A stretch of 64,000 bases of DNA from Natronosporangium sp035305625 (GCA_963809545.1 CAWEKD010000005.1:1488001-1552000); one strand, 5' to 3'. Counted from the stretch's first letter, positions 7,871 through 16,492 are shown. Notes: generated by a model from the sequence alone, not told the origin. Translations and numbers: made by a program.

Positions 7871-10561
7871 ATGGCCGTAGTGAGAGGGATCCTCACCGTG
7901 GTCGCGACCACCGCCCTACTGGGAACGGTCGCGGCACCGGCCGGGGCCGCATCCCCGGAGCACCTGGGCACGCCCGCCCTGGGCGGCTCGGGGTGGAGCA
8001 CTCCCGGTCCAGGGGCCGGCGCCACTCCACCGGCTACCGATGAACCGGCGGTGGCCATGGATCAGCACGGACACCTGCCGGCGGCGACCGTCGACACCGT
8101 GCCCGTGGAGCTGGGTTCGCCCACGGCGGACTTTCCGGCGGACTGGTCGCTGATCGGCCCGGCGGGCGGCGACGCCTTCGATGTCGCTGTATCCACTGTT
8201 GACCCCAACTTGGTGCTGGCGGGGCTGGCCCCCAATGGTGGTTCCGGCGGGGCGCTGTACCGCTCCACCGACGGTGGTGACACCTGGTCGAAGGTGCCGG
8301 AGCTGGCGAACGTGAGCGTGTTCGACATTGAGTTCCGGCCGGACGGTCGGGTCTATGTCGGCACTGTGGACGGGGTGTGGGTCGGGGATGCGACCGCCGA
8401 GAACTGGACCGCGCTGAACCTCAACATCGGTCCCAACGACACCGTCTATGACGTAGCGGTCGATCCGTCCAACCCCGACACGCTGTGGGCGGGTGTCGCG
8501 GAAGCGCTGGGACACCAGCCGGTCAACCTGCTGCGCTCCACCGATGGTGGGGCCACCTGGCAGGACCGCACCCCGCCGATGGGTAGCCCGCTGGGCGGGC
8601 GGGCGATCGCGGTCCACCCGAACGACTCGGACACGGTGGTGGCCGGGTTCGGCGGTTCGCTCGGTGGGGGCGCGGTGTGGGTGACCACCGACGGTGGCGC
8701 CACCTGGCAGAACCGCACCAGTGGACTGCCCGGTATGCCGATCAACACGGTGACGTTCGTCGGGGACCGGCTCCTGGTCGGAGGTGGGCTACGGTTCGGT
8801 TCCCAGTTCCTCGGCCTGTACGCCTCTGACCAGCTCGGCGCCGCCTGGACCCCGTTGCACGACGCGACCTGGCCACTACTGGTGGTGGAGGACGTGGCGG
8901 TGGCGCCCGGCGACCCCGACACGCTGCTGGTAGCGACTGACGGCACCGGGGTCCACCGCAGCACCGACGGTGGCCAGACCTGGGAGATCGGAATCGGCGG
9001 CTCCGATGCCCTGGCCGGCCGGGCGGTCCGGTTCGCCCCCGGCGACCCCGACACGGTCTTCCTCGGCGTCAGCTCATTGGCGGTGTGGCGCTCCACCGAC
9101 GGGGGTGACGCCTTCACCGCCTCCTCGGAGGGCATCGCCGAGCTGAACCTGACCTCGGTGGCGGCCAACCCGCTCAACCCGGATGAGCTCGCGGTCTCGT
9201 TCCGGGGGCAGAACGACGGGGGAGTGCTGTCCTCCACCGACGCAGGGCAGAGCTGGCGGGTGGAGAGCACCCCCCCGACCAGGTACGGGGCGGTGGCGTT
9301 CGCGCCCGATGGCACCCTGTATGCCCTGTCCACCGGCCCCAGCTCGGTGGCGCCGGAGGGGCTCTACCAGCGGCAGCCGGACGGCACCTGGAAGGCGCTC
9401 GGGCCGGATCAGGGCACGTTGTTTGAGTCGGAGCTGTTCAGCATCGCGTTCAGCACCGTCGACCCCGAGCTGATCATGCTGGGCGGTAACGACTTCGGCG
9501 TCGCCGGTAGCGAGGCCACCATCTGGCGGACCGACGACGGTGGGGAGAGCTGGACCAAGGTGTACGAGGATCGCCCCGGTGACTCGGTGACCGATCTGGA
9601 GATCGTCGCCGACGGCACTGATCAGACGATGGTCGCGACCGTGTCCAGCCTCGCCGTGGCCGGCGGGGTGCTGCGGTCGACCGATGCCGGGATCAGTTGG
9701 GGGGACTCGTCCGTGGGCTTGCCCAACGATTACTTCCGGGATCAGCGGCTGTGCGCGTCGCCGGCGAACCCGGAGACGCTGTTCCTGTCCGGCTGGACCT
9801 CGCTCAGCGTGGGAGGCGTGTTCCGCTCGGACGACGCCGGCGCCAGCTGGACCAGCACGGGCTGGTCCGGAGCGCGGATCTACGACCTGGCCTGCGACCC
9901 GGTGGACGACCAGGTGCTGTACGTGGCGCAGGCCGGGGCGGAGCGAGTGGCCCGGTCGGAGGACCAGGGGCAGACGTTCGCTCCGTTCACCGCTGGCCTG
10001 GAGGAGGCCGCCACTCCCACCGGGTTCGCCTTCGCCGGAGACAGCTACCTGTTGCTGGCCACCAGCTCCGGTAGCTACCGGACCCAGTTGCGGGACGTGC
10101 CGGAACCACCCGGTCCGGATCCGGAGCCGGTGGTGTGTGACACCACGATCACTGGGGTGCATGTGGGTGCGTTGCATGTCACCGAGGGGGTGACCTGTCT
10201 GGCGGCGGGTGCCCAGGTGTTGGGTGAGGTCAACGTGTCCGCGGGTGCTGGGCTGGTGGCTACGGCGGCGGTGGTGCAGGGTCCGGTGTCGGCGTTGGGC
10301 GCCTCGGTGTTGGAGTTGGCGTTCACGCAGGTGACCGGTCCGGTGGTGGCCTCTGGTGGTAGTGGGTCGGTGTGGTTGTTCGCCAACCAGGTGACCGGGT
10401 CGGTGACGTTGGTGTCCAACGTCACTGACGGGGAGGTCGTGGTGTCGGGCAACACGGTGATCGGGTCGTTGTCGTGTTTCGGTAATGATCCGGCTCCCAC
10501 GAATCTGGGGTTGCCGAACACCGCCACCGCCGGTGGCTACGGCCAGTGTGAAGGTCTGTAG
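7871..10561 (+). CDS. Secreted BNR/Asp-box repeat protein (sialidase/VPS10-like propeller)
   Basis: 896 residues. The N-terminus (about 1-26, ending APAGA) is a Sec signal peptide. Residues about 70-740 hold roughly ten Asp-box (BNR) repeats of the form RSTDGGDTW, typical of sialidase- and sortilin-like beta-propellers; no sialidase catalytic residues are evident, so it is likely a binding or structural protein. From Cys756 to the end is a different domain, rich in Val/Gly/Thr with short repeating strands (beta-helix-like) and two terminal cysteines. That part uses mainly TTG for Leu, whereas the propeller uses CTG/CTC, suggesting separate origin. There is no LPxTG anchor. The gene is monocistronic, with a strong terminator at 10593. 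Confidence 0.8.
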   Translation: MAVVRGILTVVATTALLGTVAAPAGAASPEHLGTPALGGSGWSTPGPGAGATPPATDEPAVAMDQHGHLPAATVDTVPVELGSPTADFPADWSLIGPAGGDAFDVAVSTVDPNLVLAGLAPNGGSGGALYRSTDGGDTWSKVPELANVSVFDIEFRPDGRVYVGTVDGVWVGDATAENWTALNLNIGPNDTVYDVAVDPSNPDTLWAGVAEALGHQPVNLLRSTDGGATWQDRTPPMGSPLGGRAIAVHPNDSDTVVAGFGGSLGGGAVWVTTDGGATWQNRTSGLPGMPINTVTFVGDRLLVGGGLRFGSQFLGLYASDQLGAAWTPLHDATWPLLVVEDVAVAPGDPDTLLVATDGTGVHRSTDGGQTWEIGIGGSDALAGRAVRFAPGDPDTVFLGVSSLAVWRSTDGGDAFTASSEGIAELNLTSVAANPLNPDELAVSFRGQNDGGVLSSTDAGQSWRVESTPPTRYGAVAFAPDGTLYALSTGPSSVAPEGLYQRQPDGTWKALGPDQGTLFESELFSIAFSTVDPELIMLGGNDFGVAGSEATIWRTDDGGESWTKVYEDRPGDSVTDLEIVADGTDQTMVATVSSLAVAGGVLRSTDAGISWGDSSVGLPNDYFRDQRLCASPANPETLFLSGWTSLSVGGVFRSDDAGASWTSTGWSGARIYDLACDPVDDQVLYVAQAGAERVARSEDQGQTFAPFTAGLEEAATPTGFAFAGDSYLLLATSSGSYRTQLRDVPEPPGPDPEPVVCDTTITGVHVGALHVTEGVTCLAAGAQVLGEVNVSAGAGLVATAAVVQGPVSALGASVLELAFTQVTGPVVASGGSGSVWLFANQVTGSVTLVSNVTDGEVVVSGNTVIGSLSCFGNDPAPTNLGLPNTATAGGYGQCEGL

Positions 10562-10592
10562 GTCTGATCGGTAGGCCGGACAGGTAAAGGGA

Positions 10593-10636
10593 GAGGGTGC
10601 CCTTCCCGCGGCGACAGTCGGGGGAAGGGCACCCTC
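10593..10636 (+). terminator. Strong hairpin terminator after the BNR-repeat gene
   Basis: GAGGGTGCCCTTCCC (10593-10607) and GGGAAGGGCACCCTC (10622-10636) are a perfect 15-bp stem with a 14-nt loop, 32 bp after the stop. There is no T-run, as is common in actinobacteria. Confidence 0.8.
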
Positions 10637-10891
10637 GTCAATAAGGGCTTGGTGCGTCAGCGCGGGGCCTTTGCGCCAACGAAACGTGTGTCTCCGTACT
10701 TATCCGGATTTACACTAAGCTGCCCAAACGACGCGGGCTGATAGCGAACTAGTCAGGTTGACATCAACGAATGGATAGAATGTCAGACGTTCGTACGATG
10801 GCAGAGCTTCCGGCTTTCGGTCAACTGACGCATGTGGCACCATCAAGGAAGTCCGGGCTTGGGTAGTCAGCCCTGCTGAGAGGAGACACTC
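10637..10891 (+). other. Leader/promoter region of the DDFTWN-repeat gene
   Basis: No gene is seen. A TTGACA lies at 10758-10763 and a TAGAAT at 10776-10781, but their 12-bp spacing is too short for a standard promoter. Small hairpins (GTCA/TGAC, 10820-10829; GGGCT/AGCCC, 10855-10873) precede the GAGAGGAGA ribosome site at 10879-10887. I could not match it to a known riboswitch. Confidence 0.35.
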
Positions 10892-11209
10892 ATGCGCGCG
10901 CACACTCTCGCCCGCCGGATGGGGCTACTCACGGCGGCGGTTGCCTTCGGATTCAGTGTTCTGATAGGCCTCGCGGCCGTCACTGCTGGCACCGCGGTCG
11001 GTGTGTTCGCCAGTGGGGCCGACACCGACGACTTTACGTGGAACAGCCTCCCTGAGGGCTACGCTGGGAACGGTGTCCGTGACGACTTCACCTGGAACAG
11101 CGTTCCGGATGACTTCACGTGGAACAGCGTTCCAGACGATTTCACCTGGAACGGTGTCCGTGACGACTTCACGTGGAATAACGTTCCGGACGATTTCACC
11201 TGGAACTAA
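10892..11209 (+). CDS. Small exported protein with six DDFTWN repeats
   Basis: 105 residues, unrecognised. The N-terminus (MRAHTLARRM plus a hydrophobic stretch to about residue 40) is a signal peptide or membrane anchor. After it DDFTWN occurs six times, at residues 46-51, 64-69, 73-78, 82-87, 91-96 and 100-105, the last five at an exact nine-residue period with SVP or GVR spacers. The protein ends on the motif itself. Synonymous codons vary between copies, so the repeat is maintained as protein. The GGDEF-EAL gene starts 68 bp downstream on the same strand, so co-transcription is possible. It may be a surface adhesin, an assembling peptide or a multi-core peptide precursor; nothing shows which. 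Confidence 0.75.
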   Translation: MRAHTLARRMGLLTAAVAFGFSVLIGLAAVTAGTAVGVFASGADTDDFTWNSLPEGYAGNGVRDDFTWNSVPDDFTWNSVPDDFTWNGVRDDFTWNNVPDDFTWN

Positions 11210-11276
11210 GCCACACGAGTGTCGCCCGGGAACCGTCGCGTCCACGCACTCACAGCCGAAACGCTGAGGAGGACGG

Positions 11277-13802
11277 TTGCCAGGGCTTCGCGCCGCATGG
11301 GCTCAGCCTGCTAATCGTGCCTGGCTGCTGACTGCGCCCCTGTTGTTGGTGGCGGTGGTCCTGACCGCCACCACGCAGGTGGGACGGGCGATCCCCGCGG
11401 TTGACTGGCCGCTCGCAGCAGTCTTCTTGGCCGCGTTCATCCTGGCCGAGCTGACGGTGCTGCAGGTGGAGATCCGGCGGCACGCGTTCGTGGTCTCGGT
11501 CGGTGAGCTACCACTCCTGCTCGCGCTGTTCTTCCTCTCTCCAGTCTTAGTGGTGCTCACCCGGGCGTTGGCCGTCCTGGTGGTCAAGAGCTATCAGCGG
11601 CAACGCCTGGTCAAGGTGTGGTTCAACGTGGCGTCGATCGCCGCCGGCGCCGCGTTGGCCAGCCTGGTGGTTCGCGTCGGGGTGCCGCTGGACGGTGAGG
11701 ACCCGGCGACCTGGCTGCTGCTGATCGTGGCGGTAGGGGCGAACGTGCTGTTCACCCTGGCCACCGTGGTCGGGGTGATCACCCTGGTCCAGGGCACGAT
11801 CCCGGGGGACGAGTTGGTCAACAACATGATCCCCGGGCTGTCGGTGGCCGCCCTCAACACCCTCAGCGGGCTGGTCGTGCTGGTGCTGCTGCACCAGGGC
11901 GTGTGGGCCGTGGTGCTGCTGGCGGTCGTCGCGGTGTTCTTCGTCCTGGCCTACCGCTCCTATGCACGGTCGCTGCGGCAGAGCCGGGCATTGAGCGAGA
12001 TGTACGACCTGGCGCGCGCGGTGGCCCACACCCCGCATGACGGCACGTTGGCCGACACCCTGCTCGGTCGGGTGCGGGAACTACTGCAGGCCGAACACGC
12101 CACCCTGTGGGTGCCGGCCAGTGGCCGCCACCCGGAACTGTTGCTGTCGGCCAAGGTCGACTACAGCGCCCTGCTGGACGTCCCGGGCACGCCGGACACG
12201 CTGCGTCGCCGGGTGTACGAGTCCGGAGAGGCGGTGGCGGTCGGGCCCCGGTTCCGGGAAGAGGCCTTGCAGGCGGAGCTGGCCGAGGCCGGCGTCAAGG
12301 ACGCGATCGTGGTCCCGCTGCGGGCGGGTTCCGCGGTGATCGGCTGCCTGGAAGTGGCCGGCCGGATCGGTGATACCGCCTCGTTCGGCCCAGGGGACGT
12401 CCAGCTGCTGGAGACGATCGCCGCTCACGCGGCGGTGGCGGTGGAGAACTCCCGACTGGTAGAGCGGCTGCGGTTCGACGCCTATCACGACGCGCTGACC
12501 GGATTGCCCAACCGGCGCCGGGTCAGTGAAGGACTGGGGGAGTCGGTAGCGGTTCGGGCGCCCGGTGAGGTGGTGGCCGTACTGCTGCTGGACATCACCG
12601 GCCTGCGGGACGTGAACGACTCTTTGGGGCGCGCCGCCGGTGACCAACTGCTGATCGAGGTGGCCCGGCGGCTGCGGCAGGTAGCGCCGTCGGCCGCGCT
12701 CGTAGGCCGGGTAGGGGGCGACGCGTTCGCGGTCACCCTGCGGCTGCCGGACGACACCGCCGCGGTGTCCTTGGCCGGGCGGCTGCGGGACGAGATCCGG
12801 CGTCCGATCGAGGTGGGGTCGCTCACGCTCGAGGTGGAGGCGGCGGTCGGCGTAGCGATCCACCCCGAGCATGGGGCGGATCCGGCCACGCTGCTGCAGC
12901 GGGCCGACGTGGCCACGCAGGCGGCCAAGGGGCTGGTCAGCGGCGTACAACTGTTCAACCAGGCGCTGGAGTCGGGGTCGGCGCGGCGCCTCGGGCTGGC
13001 CGGTGATCTCCGCCGGGCGTTGGACAACGACGAGCTGGAGGTGTACTTCCAGCCGAAGGTGGCGCTGTCCGACCGCCGACTGGTGGGGCTGGAGTGCCTG
13101 GCGCGCTGGGAGCACCCCGCCCACGGATCGGTGCGGCCGGAGGACTTCGTGGCGGTGGCCGAGCACACCGGGCAGCTGGGGCGGCTCACCGAGGCGGTGC
13201 TGGTCGCCGGGCTGCGGCGTGCGCGGCAGTGGGCCGAGGCCGGACATCCGTTACCGGTGGCGGTGAACCTGTCCTCCCGCACCCTGCTTGATCCGGAGTT
13301 CCCGGTTCTGGTGGAGCAGCTGCTGACCGAACATCAGGTTCCGGCGGAGCTCCTGACCTTCGAGATCACGGAAGACGGCGCGGTGGGGGCGAGCGACCGG
13401 CCGCTGCCCATCCTCTACCGGCTGGCCGGCCTGGGGGTGCGGCTGGCCATGGACGACTTCGGTACCGGCTATTCGTCGCTGTCCCTGCTGCAGCGGTTGC
13501 CCGTGCACGAGGTCAAGATCGATAAATCGTTCGTGCAGGGAATGGCCACCGACGCCGGGGATCTGGCGATCGTCCGGGCGATCGTGGACCTGTCCCGGCA
13601 CTTCGGCCTCACCGTGGTCGCCGAGGGCGTGGAGAGCGAGCTCACCCTGGAGCTGCTGGAGGAGATCGGCTGCGACGTCGGCCAAGGCTTCCTGTTCAGC
13701 CGCCCGCTGCCGTACGAGCGGCTAGAGGCCTGGTTGGCGGCTCAGACCGATGCGGTACCCGCCCCGGGTGGTCAGGTGCGGCGGCTGCGGGCGGTCGGCT
13801 GA
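11277..13802 (+). CDS. Membrane GAF-GGDEF-EAL cyclic-di-GMP protein
   Basis: 841 residues from a TTG start, placed by AGGAGG at 11267-11272. Residues 15-225 contain about seven hydrophobic segments (MASE-like sensor), then a GAF domain (about 235-385), GGDEF (about 395-555) and EAL (about 570-825). The cyclase signature reads GGDAF (residues 480-484): the essential Glu is replaced by Ala, so diguanylate cyclase activity is probably lost. The EAL half keeps ECLAR, VNLS, EITE, DDFGTG, KIDKSFV, AEGVES and QGFLFSRP, so it should hydrolyse c-di-GMP. The likely role is a membrane-signal-controlled phosphodiesterase, with the GGDEF domain as a possible GTP sensor. Confidence 0.9.
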   Translation: MPGLRAAWAQPANRAWLLTAPLLLVAVVLTATTQVGRAIPAVDWPLAAVFLAAFILAELTVLQVEIRRHAFVVSVGELPLLLALFFLSPVLVVLTRALAVLVVKSYQRQRLVKVWFNVASIAAGAALASLVVRVGVPLDGEDPATWLLLIVAVGANVLFTLATVVGVITLVQGTIPGDELVNNMIPGLSVAALNTLSGLVVLVLLHQGVWAVVLLAVVAVFFVLAYRSYARSLRQSRALSEMYDLARAVAHTPHDGTLADTLLGRVRELLQAEHATLWVPASGRHPELLLSAKVDYSALLDVPGTPDTLRRRVYESGEAVAVGPRFREEALQAELAEAGVKDAIVVPLRAGSAVIGCLEVAGRIGDTASFGPGDVQLLETIAAHAAVAVENSRLVERLRFDAYHDALTGLPNRRRVSEGLGESVAVRAPGEVVAVLLLDITGLRDVNDSLGRAAGDQLLIEVARRLRQVAPSAALVGRVGGDAFAVTLRLPDDTAAVSLAGRLRDEIRRPIEVGSLTLEVEAAVGVAIHPEHGADPATLLQRADVATQAAKGLVSGVQLFNQALESGSARRLGLAGDLRRALDNDELEVYFQPKVALSDRRLVGLECLARWEHPAHGSVRPEDFVAVAEHTGQLGRLTEAVLVAGLRRARQWAEAGHPLPVAVNLSSRTLLDPEFPVLVEQLLTEHQVPAELLTFEITEDGAVGASDRPLPILYRLAGLGVRLAMDDFGTGYSSLSLLQRLPVHEVKIDKSFVQGMATDAGDLAIVRAIVDLSRHFGLTVVAEGVESELTLELLEEIGCDVGQGFLFSRPLPYERLEAWLAAQTDAVPAPGGQVRRLRAVG

Positions 13803-13922
13803 GGCGCGCCCCACACCCTGCTAGGGGGAGGGGGTCGTGCACATCACCCACCGGAGCGTGTACGCTAGGCTCTGCACGTCAGCACCGGACACCGGTGGGT
13901 GTCAGGCGCTGATGAGTGTGCT

Positions 13923-13995
13923 GCCCCCTTAGCTCAGTCGGCAGAGCGTCTCCATGGTAAGGAGAAGGTCTACGGTTCGATTCCGTAAGGGGGCT
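13923..13995 (+). tRNA. tRNA-Thr(GGT)
   Basis: A 73-nt cloverleaf: acceptor GCCCCCT pairs with AGGGGGC, the anticodon stem TCTCC/GGAGA encloses loop ATGGTAA (anticodon GGT, reads ACC), and the T-arm contains GGTTCGATTCC. CCA is not encoded. Confidence 0.95.
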
Positions 13996-14001
13996 CTCCG
14001 G

Positions 14002-14074
14002 GGCGGTGTAGCTCAGGTGGTAGAGCAAACGGCTCATAATCGTTGTGTCGCCGGTTCGAGTCCGGCCACCGCTA
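14002..14074 (+). tRNA. tRNA-Met(CAT)
   Basis: Acceptor GGCGGTG pairs with CACCGCT (one G-T pair). The anticodon stem AACGG/TCGTT encloses CTCATAA (anticodon CAT). The T-loop GTTCGAGTC is present and CCA is encoded at 14075-14077. The anticodon stem lacks the three G-C pairs of initiator tRNA, so it is an elongator. It lies six bases after tRNA-Thr, in one transcript. Confidence 0.95.
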
Positions 14075-14123
14075 CCAGTCCACCCGTTCAATCCATCCCA
14101 GGTACGACGAGGAGCGCTCCGCC

Positions 14124-14291
14124 GTGGCCAAGGCGACTGACGTCCGTCCTAAGATCACTATGGCGTGTGTGGTGTGCAAGGAGCGCAACTACATCACGAC
14201 CAAGAACCGTCGGAACGATCCCGACCGGATTGAGCTGAAGAAGTTCTGCCCTCGGTGCGGTAAGCACACCGATCACCGCGAGACCCGCTGA
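14124..14291 (+). CDS. rpmG: 50S ribosomal protein L33, zinc-binding form
   Basis: 55 residues from GTG 14124 (GGAG at 14111-14114). Two CxxC pairs (CVVC and CPRC) form the zinc ribbon, so this is the C+ paralogue rather than a zinc-independent one. Its place between tRNA-Met and hadA is the standard actinobacterial arrangement. The longer open frame reads back into the tRNA and is spurious. Confidence 0.95.
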   Translation: MAKATDVRPKITMACVVCKERNYITTKNRRNDPDRIELKKFCPRCGKHTDHRETR

Positions 14292-14300
14292 CCCACCGAC

Positions 14301-14771
14301 ATGCCCCTCAACCGTTCCTACGTCGGTCGGCAGCTGCCCCCCACCCCGCCGTATCAGGTGGGGCGGGAGAAGATCCGGGAGTTCGCCACCGCCATTGGTG
14401 CGGATGACCCGGCCTACCACGATCCGGCCGCCGCGCAGGCACTCGGCTACCCGGACGTGATCGCCCCGCCGACCTTCGCGGTGATCCCCACCATGGCCGC
14501 CGCAGAGCAGCTGCGGAATGACCCGGAGCTCGGCCTGGACTACTCCCGGGTGGTACACGGGGACGAGCGGTTCCAGTACACCCGGCCGGTGGTCGCGGGA
14601 GACGAGCTGGTGTGTGTGGTCACGGTCGAAGAGATCACCGAGCGCGCCGGGCATGAGTTCCTCACCACCCGGACTGAGATCAGCACGCCGTCCGGAGAGC
14701 CGGTCGTGACGGTCTGGAACAAGCTGGTGGTCCGGGGCGGCGCTACGGCTGGGGGTGAGGAACGGGCATGA
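14301..14771 (+). CDS. hadA: (3R)-hydroxyacyl-ACP dehydratase subunit HadA (MaoC-like)
   Basis: 156 residues, a single hot-dog domain of the FAS1-type dehydratase family with GREKIREFATAIG, YPDVIAPPTFAV and a GDERFQYTRPVVAGDEL hot-dog helix/strand core. It lacks the Asp-x-x-x-x-His catalytic dyad and is expected to serve as the substrate-binding partner of HadB in a heterodimer. It sits directly after rpmG and overlaps hadB by four bases (ATGA). The pair dehydrates 3-hydroxyacyl-ACP in fatty-acid (type II) elongation; mycolic acids need not be made by this organism. Confidence 0.88.
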   Translation: MPLNRSYVGRQLPPTPPYQVGREKIREFATAIGADDPAYHDPAAAQALGYPDVIAPPTFAVIPTMAAAEQLRNDPELGLDYSRVVHGDERFQYTRPVVAGDELVCVVTVEEITERAGHEFLTTRTEISTPSGEPVVTVWNKLVVRGGATAGGEERA

Positions 14772-15211
14772 CCGAGACGGTGGGCACCGAGACGCAGGCG
14801 GCCGAACGTCCCCGGTTCGAGGTGGGGCAGCAACTGCCGGTGCGGACCTTCCGGGTGACCCGGGCGGACCTGGTCCGCTACGCCGGTGCTTCCGGGGATT
14901 TCAACCCGATCCACTGGAGCGAGCGCACCGCGCGGGCGGTCGGGCTCCCCGGGGTGATCGCGCACGGCATGCTCACGATGGCCCTGGCGGGCCGGGCGGT
15001 CACGGATTGGGCCGGCCGGCCGGATGCGGTGCGCGACTTCGGGGTCCGGTTCACCCGGCCGGTGGTGGTGCCGGACGACGACACCGGCACGGAGGTCGAG
15101 GTCGCCGCTGTCGTGAAGGCGGTGGAGGATGGGCAGGCGGTGCTGGAACTCAGCGCCACCTGTCAGGGACAGAAGGTGCTCGCGCAGGCACGGGCGGTGA
15201 TCCAAGTCTGA
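14768..15211 (+). CDS. hadB: (3R)-hydroxyacyl-ACP dehydratase subunit HadB (MaoC family)
   Basis: 147 residues. A hot-dog domain carrying the hydratase-2 motif ASGDFNPIHW (catalytic Asp and His), then GVIAHGMLTMALAGR and VRFTRPVVVPDD. It is the catalytic subunit that pairs with HadA. The start ATG overlaps the hadA stop, so the two are made in equal amounts by coupling. No hadC follows; tRNA-Trp comes next. Confidence 0.9.
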   Translation: MTETVGTETQAAERPRFEVGQQLPVRTFRVTRADLVRYAGASGDFNPIHWSERTARAVGLPGVIAHGMLTMALAGRAVTDWAGRPDAVRDFGVRFTRPVVVPDDDTGTEVEVAAVVKAVEDGQAVLELSATCQGQKVLAQARAVIQV

Positions 15212-15224
15212 GCGGGCTACCCAC

Positions 15225-15279
15225 TTGGGAGAAGCACCCACTTACCCGTACACTGGTCCCGCGTGGGTGAGACCCACGC
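15225..15279 (+). promoter_or_regulatory. Promoter and leader hairpin of tRNA-Trp
   Basis: TTGGGA (15225-15230), an 18-nt spacer and TACACT (15249-15254) form a fair sigma-70 promoter, with the start expected near 15261. Exactly there a perfect hairpin begins: GCGTGGGT (15261-15268), loop GAG, ACCCACGC (15272-15279), ending two bases before the tRNA. It may be a hadB terminator or a 5' leader that RNase P removes. Confidence 0.5.
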
Positions 15280-15281
15280 CT

Positions 15282-15354
15282 AGGGGTGTGGCGCAATTGG
15301 CAGCGCAACGGTCTCCAAAACCGTAGGTTGCAGGTTCGAGTCCTGTCACCCCTG
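15282..15354 (+). tRNA. tRNA-Trp(CCA)
   Basis: Acceptor AGGGGTG pairs with CACCCCT. The anticodon stem ACGGT/ACCGT encloses CTCCAAA (anticodon CCA). The T-arm has GGTTCGAGTCC, the discriminator is G, and CCA is encoded at 15355-15357. It immediately precedes secE, the usual actinobacterial position. Confidence 0.96.
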
Positions 15355-15430
15355 CCATATCAGTCAGACCCGGCCAAGTGGCCGGGGCCGACCGATACGA
15401 CGCCGAGAACTCGGCGAGGAAGAGGGCGAA

Positions 15431-15730
15431 GTGGCTAAGCGGAGTCGACCAGGTGCCGAGGCCGCCGACGAGTTCGACAAGGCCGAGTCGGGCCGGCGGT
15501 CCGAGTCCGGTGGACGCCAGCGCCGCCGCGGCGGTCGGTCCCGGTTTGGGCGGGTCGGGCGATTCATTCGCGAAGTCGTCGCCGAGTTGCGTAAGGTCAT
15601 CTGGCCGACCCGGAAAGAGCTGGTGACCTATGCGGTGGTGGTGGTCTTCTTCATCGCCGTGCTGATGTCGATCATTGCGGGATTCGACTACGGCTTCGCC
15701 AGCGCAGTGCAGTGGGTCTTCGGCAGCTGA
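15431..15730 (+). CDS. secE: Preprotein translocase subunit SecE
   Basis: 99 residues from GTG 15431. A highly charged N-terminal half (Arg/Gly/Ser-rich, about 40 residues) precedes the conserved FIREVVAELRKVIWPTRKELVTY amphipathic helix region and one transmembrane helix (about 67-88). It clamps SecY (encoded at 42.8 kb) in the Sec channel. It is followed after nine bases by nusG, with which it forms the usual operon. Confidence 0.95.
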   Translation: MAKRSRPGAEAADEFDKAESGRRSESGGRQRRRGGRSRFGRVGRFIREVVAELRKVIWPTRKELVTYAVVVVFFIAVLMSIIAGFDYGFASAVQWVFGS

Positions 15731-15739
15731 CGGAGACGC

Positions 15740-16492
15740 ATGCGGACGGAAGTGAAGGACGTGTCTGAATACGACGAGGCGGACCAGCCGGTCGAGCCGG
15801 CCGAGACCGGCGCAGCTGAGGAGCGCGCAACGGCCGCCCCGGAGGTCGCCCGGCGGGAAGCCGCCGAGGCCGCGGCGGAGGAGGGCTCGGAGTCGACCCC
15901 TGACCCGGTCGAGCAGTTGCGAGAGTCGCTCCGGTTCGCCCCTGGCGAGTGGTTCGTCGTCCACTCCTACGCGGGGTACGAGAACAAGGTCAAATCCAAC
16001 CTGGAGAACCGAATCATCTCCATGGACATGGAGGACTACATCTACCAGGTGGAGGTCCCCACGCGGCAGGAGGTGGAGGTCAAAAACGGCAAGCGGATGC
16101 AGGTCCAGAACAAGATCTTCCCGGGCTACATCCTGGTCCGGATGGAGCTCACGCCGGAGTCTTACTCCTGTGTCCGCAACACGCCGGGAGTGACCGGGTT
16201 CGTCGGTGCCACCGACCGCGCTGACCAGCCCGCGCCGCTGCCGCTTGAGGAAGTGGTGAAGTGGCTGGCGCCACAGGTGGCCCCGGCCGAGCAGGCGGGC
16301 GCCCAGCCCGAGGTCAAGGTGCTCGACTTTGAGGTGGGCGACTCGGTGACCGTCACCGACGGCGCGTTCGCCTCGCTGCCGGCGACCATCAGCGAGATCA
16401 ACCCGGATCAGCAGAAGCTGAAGGTGCTGGTATCGATCTTCGGTCGGGAAACCCCGGTCGAGCTCAACTTCAACCAGGTCGCGAAGATCTGA
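15740..16492 (+). CDS. nusG: Transcription termination/antitermination factor NusG
   Basis: 250 residues. An acidic, Ala/Glu-rich N-terminal extension (about 1-65) is typical of actinobacteria. The NGN domain starts at EWFVVHSYAGYENKVKSNL and ends near PGVTGFVG, and the C-terminal KOW domain (FEVGDSVTVTDGAFA...) binds Rho or S10. ATG 15740 has GGAG six bases upstream; GTG 15761 would give a start seven codons later and cannot be excluded. Confidence 0.95.
   Translation: MRTEVKDVSEYDEADQPVEPAETGAAEERATAAPEVARREAAEAAAEEGSESTPDPVEQLRESLRFAPGEWFVVHSYAGYENKVKSNLENRIISMDMEDYIYQVEVPTRQEVEVKNGKRMQVQNKIFPGYILVRMELTPESYSCVRNTPGVTGFVGATDRADQPAPLPLEEVVKWLAPQVAPAEQAGAQPEVKVLDFEVGDSVTVTDGAFASLPATISEINPDQQKLKVLVSIFGRETPVELNFNQVAKI

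Noticed and set aside
10637..10891. Possible c-di-GMP (GEMM) riboswitch upstream of the repeat protein and GGDEF-EAL gene
   Set aside because: A GCTTCCGGC patch recalls part of the motif, but the conserved core and pairing could not be placed.
11030..11209. Repeated DNA that might be taken for a CRISPR array
   Set aside because: The repeats are in frame, code for DDFTWN units and lack unique spacers; no cas gene is near.
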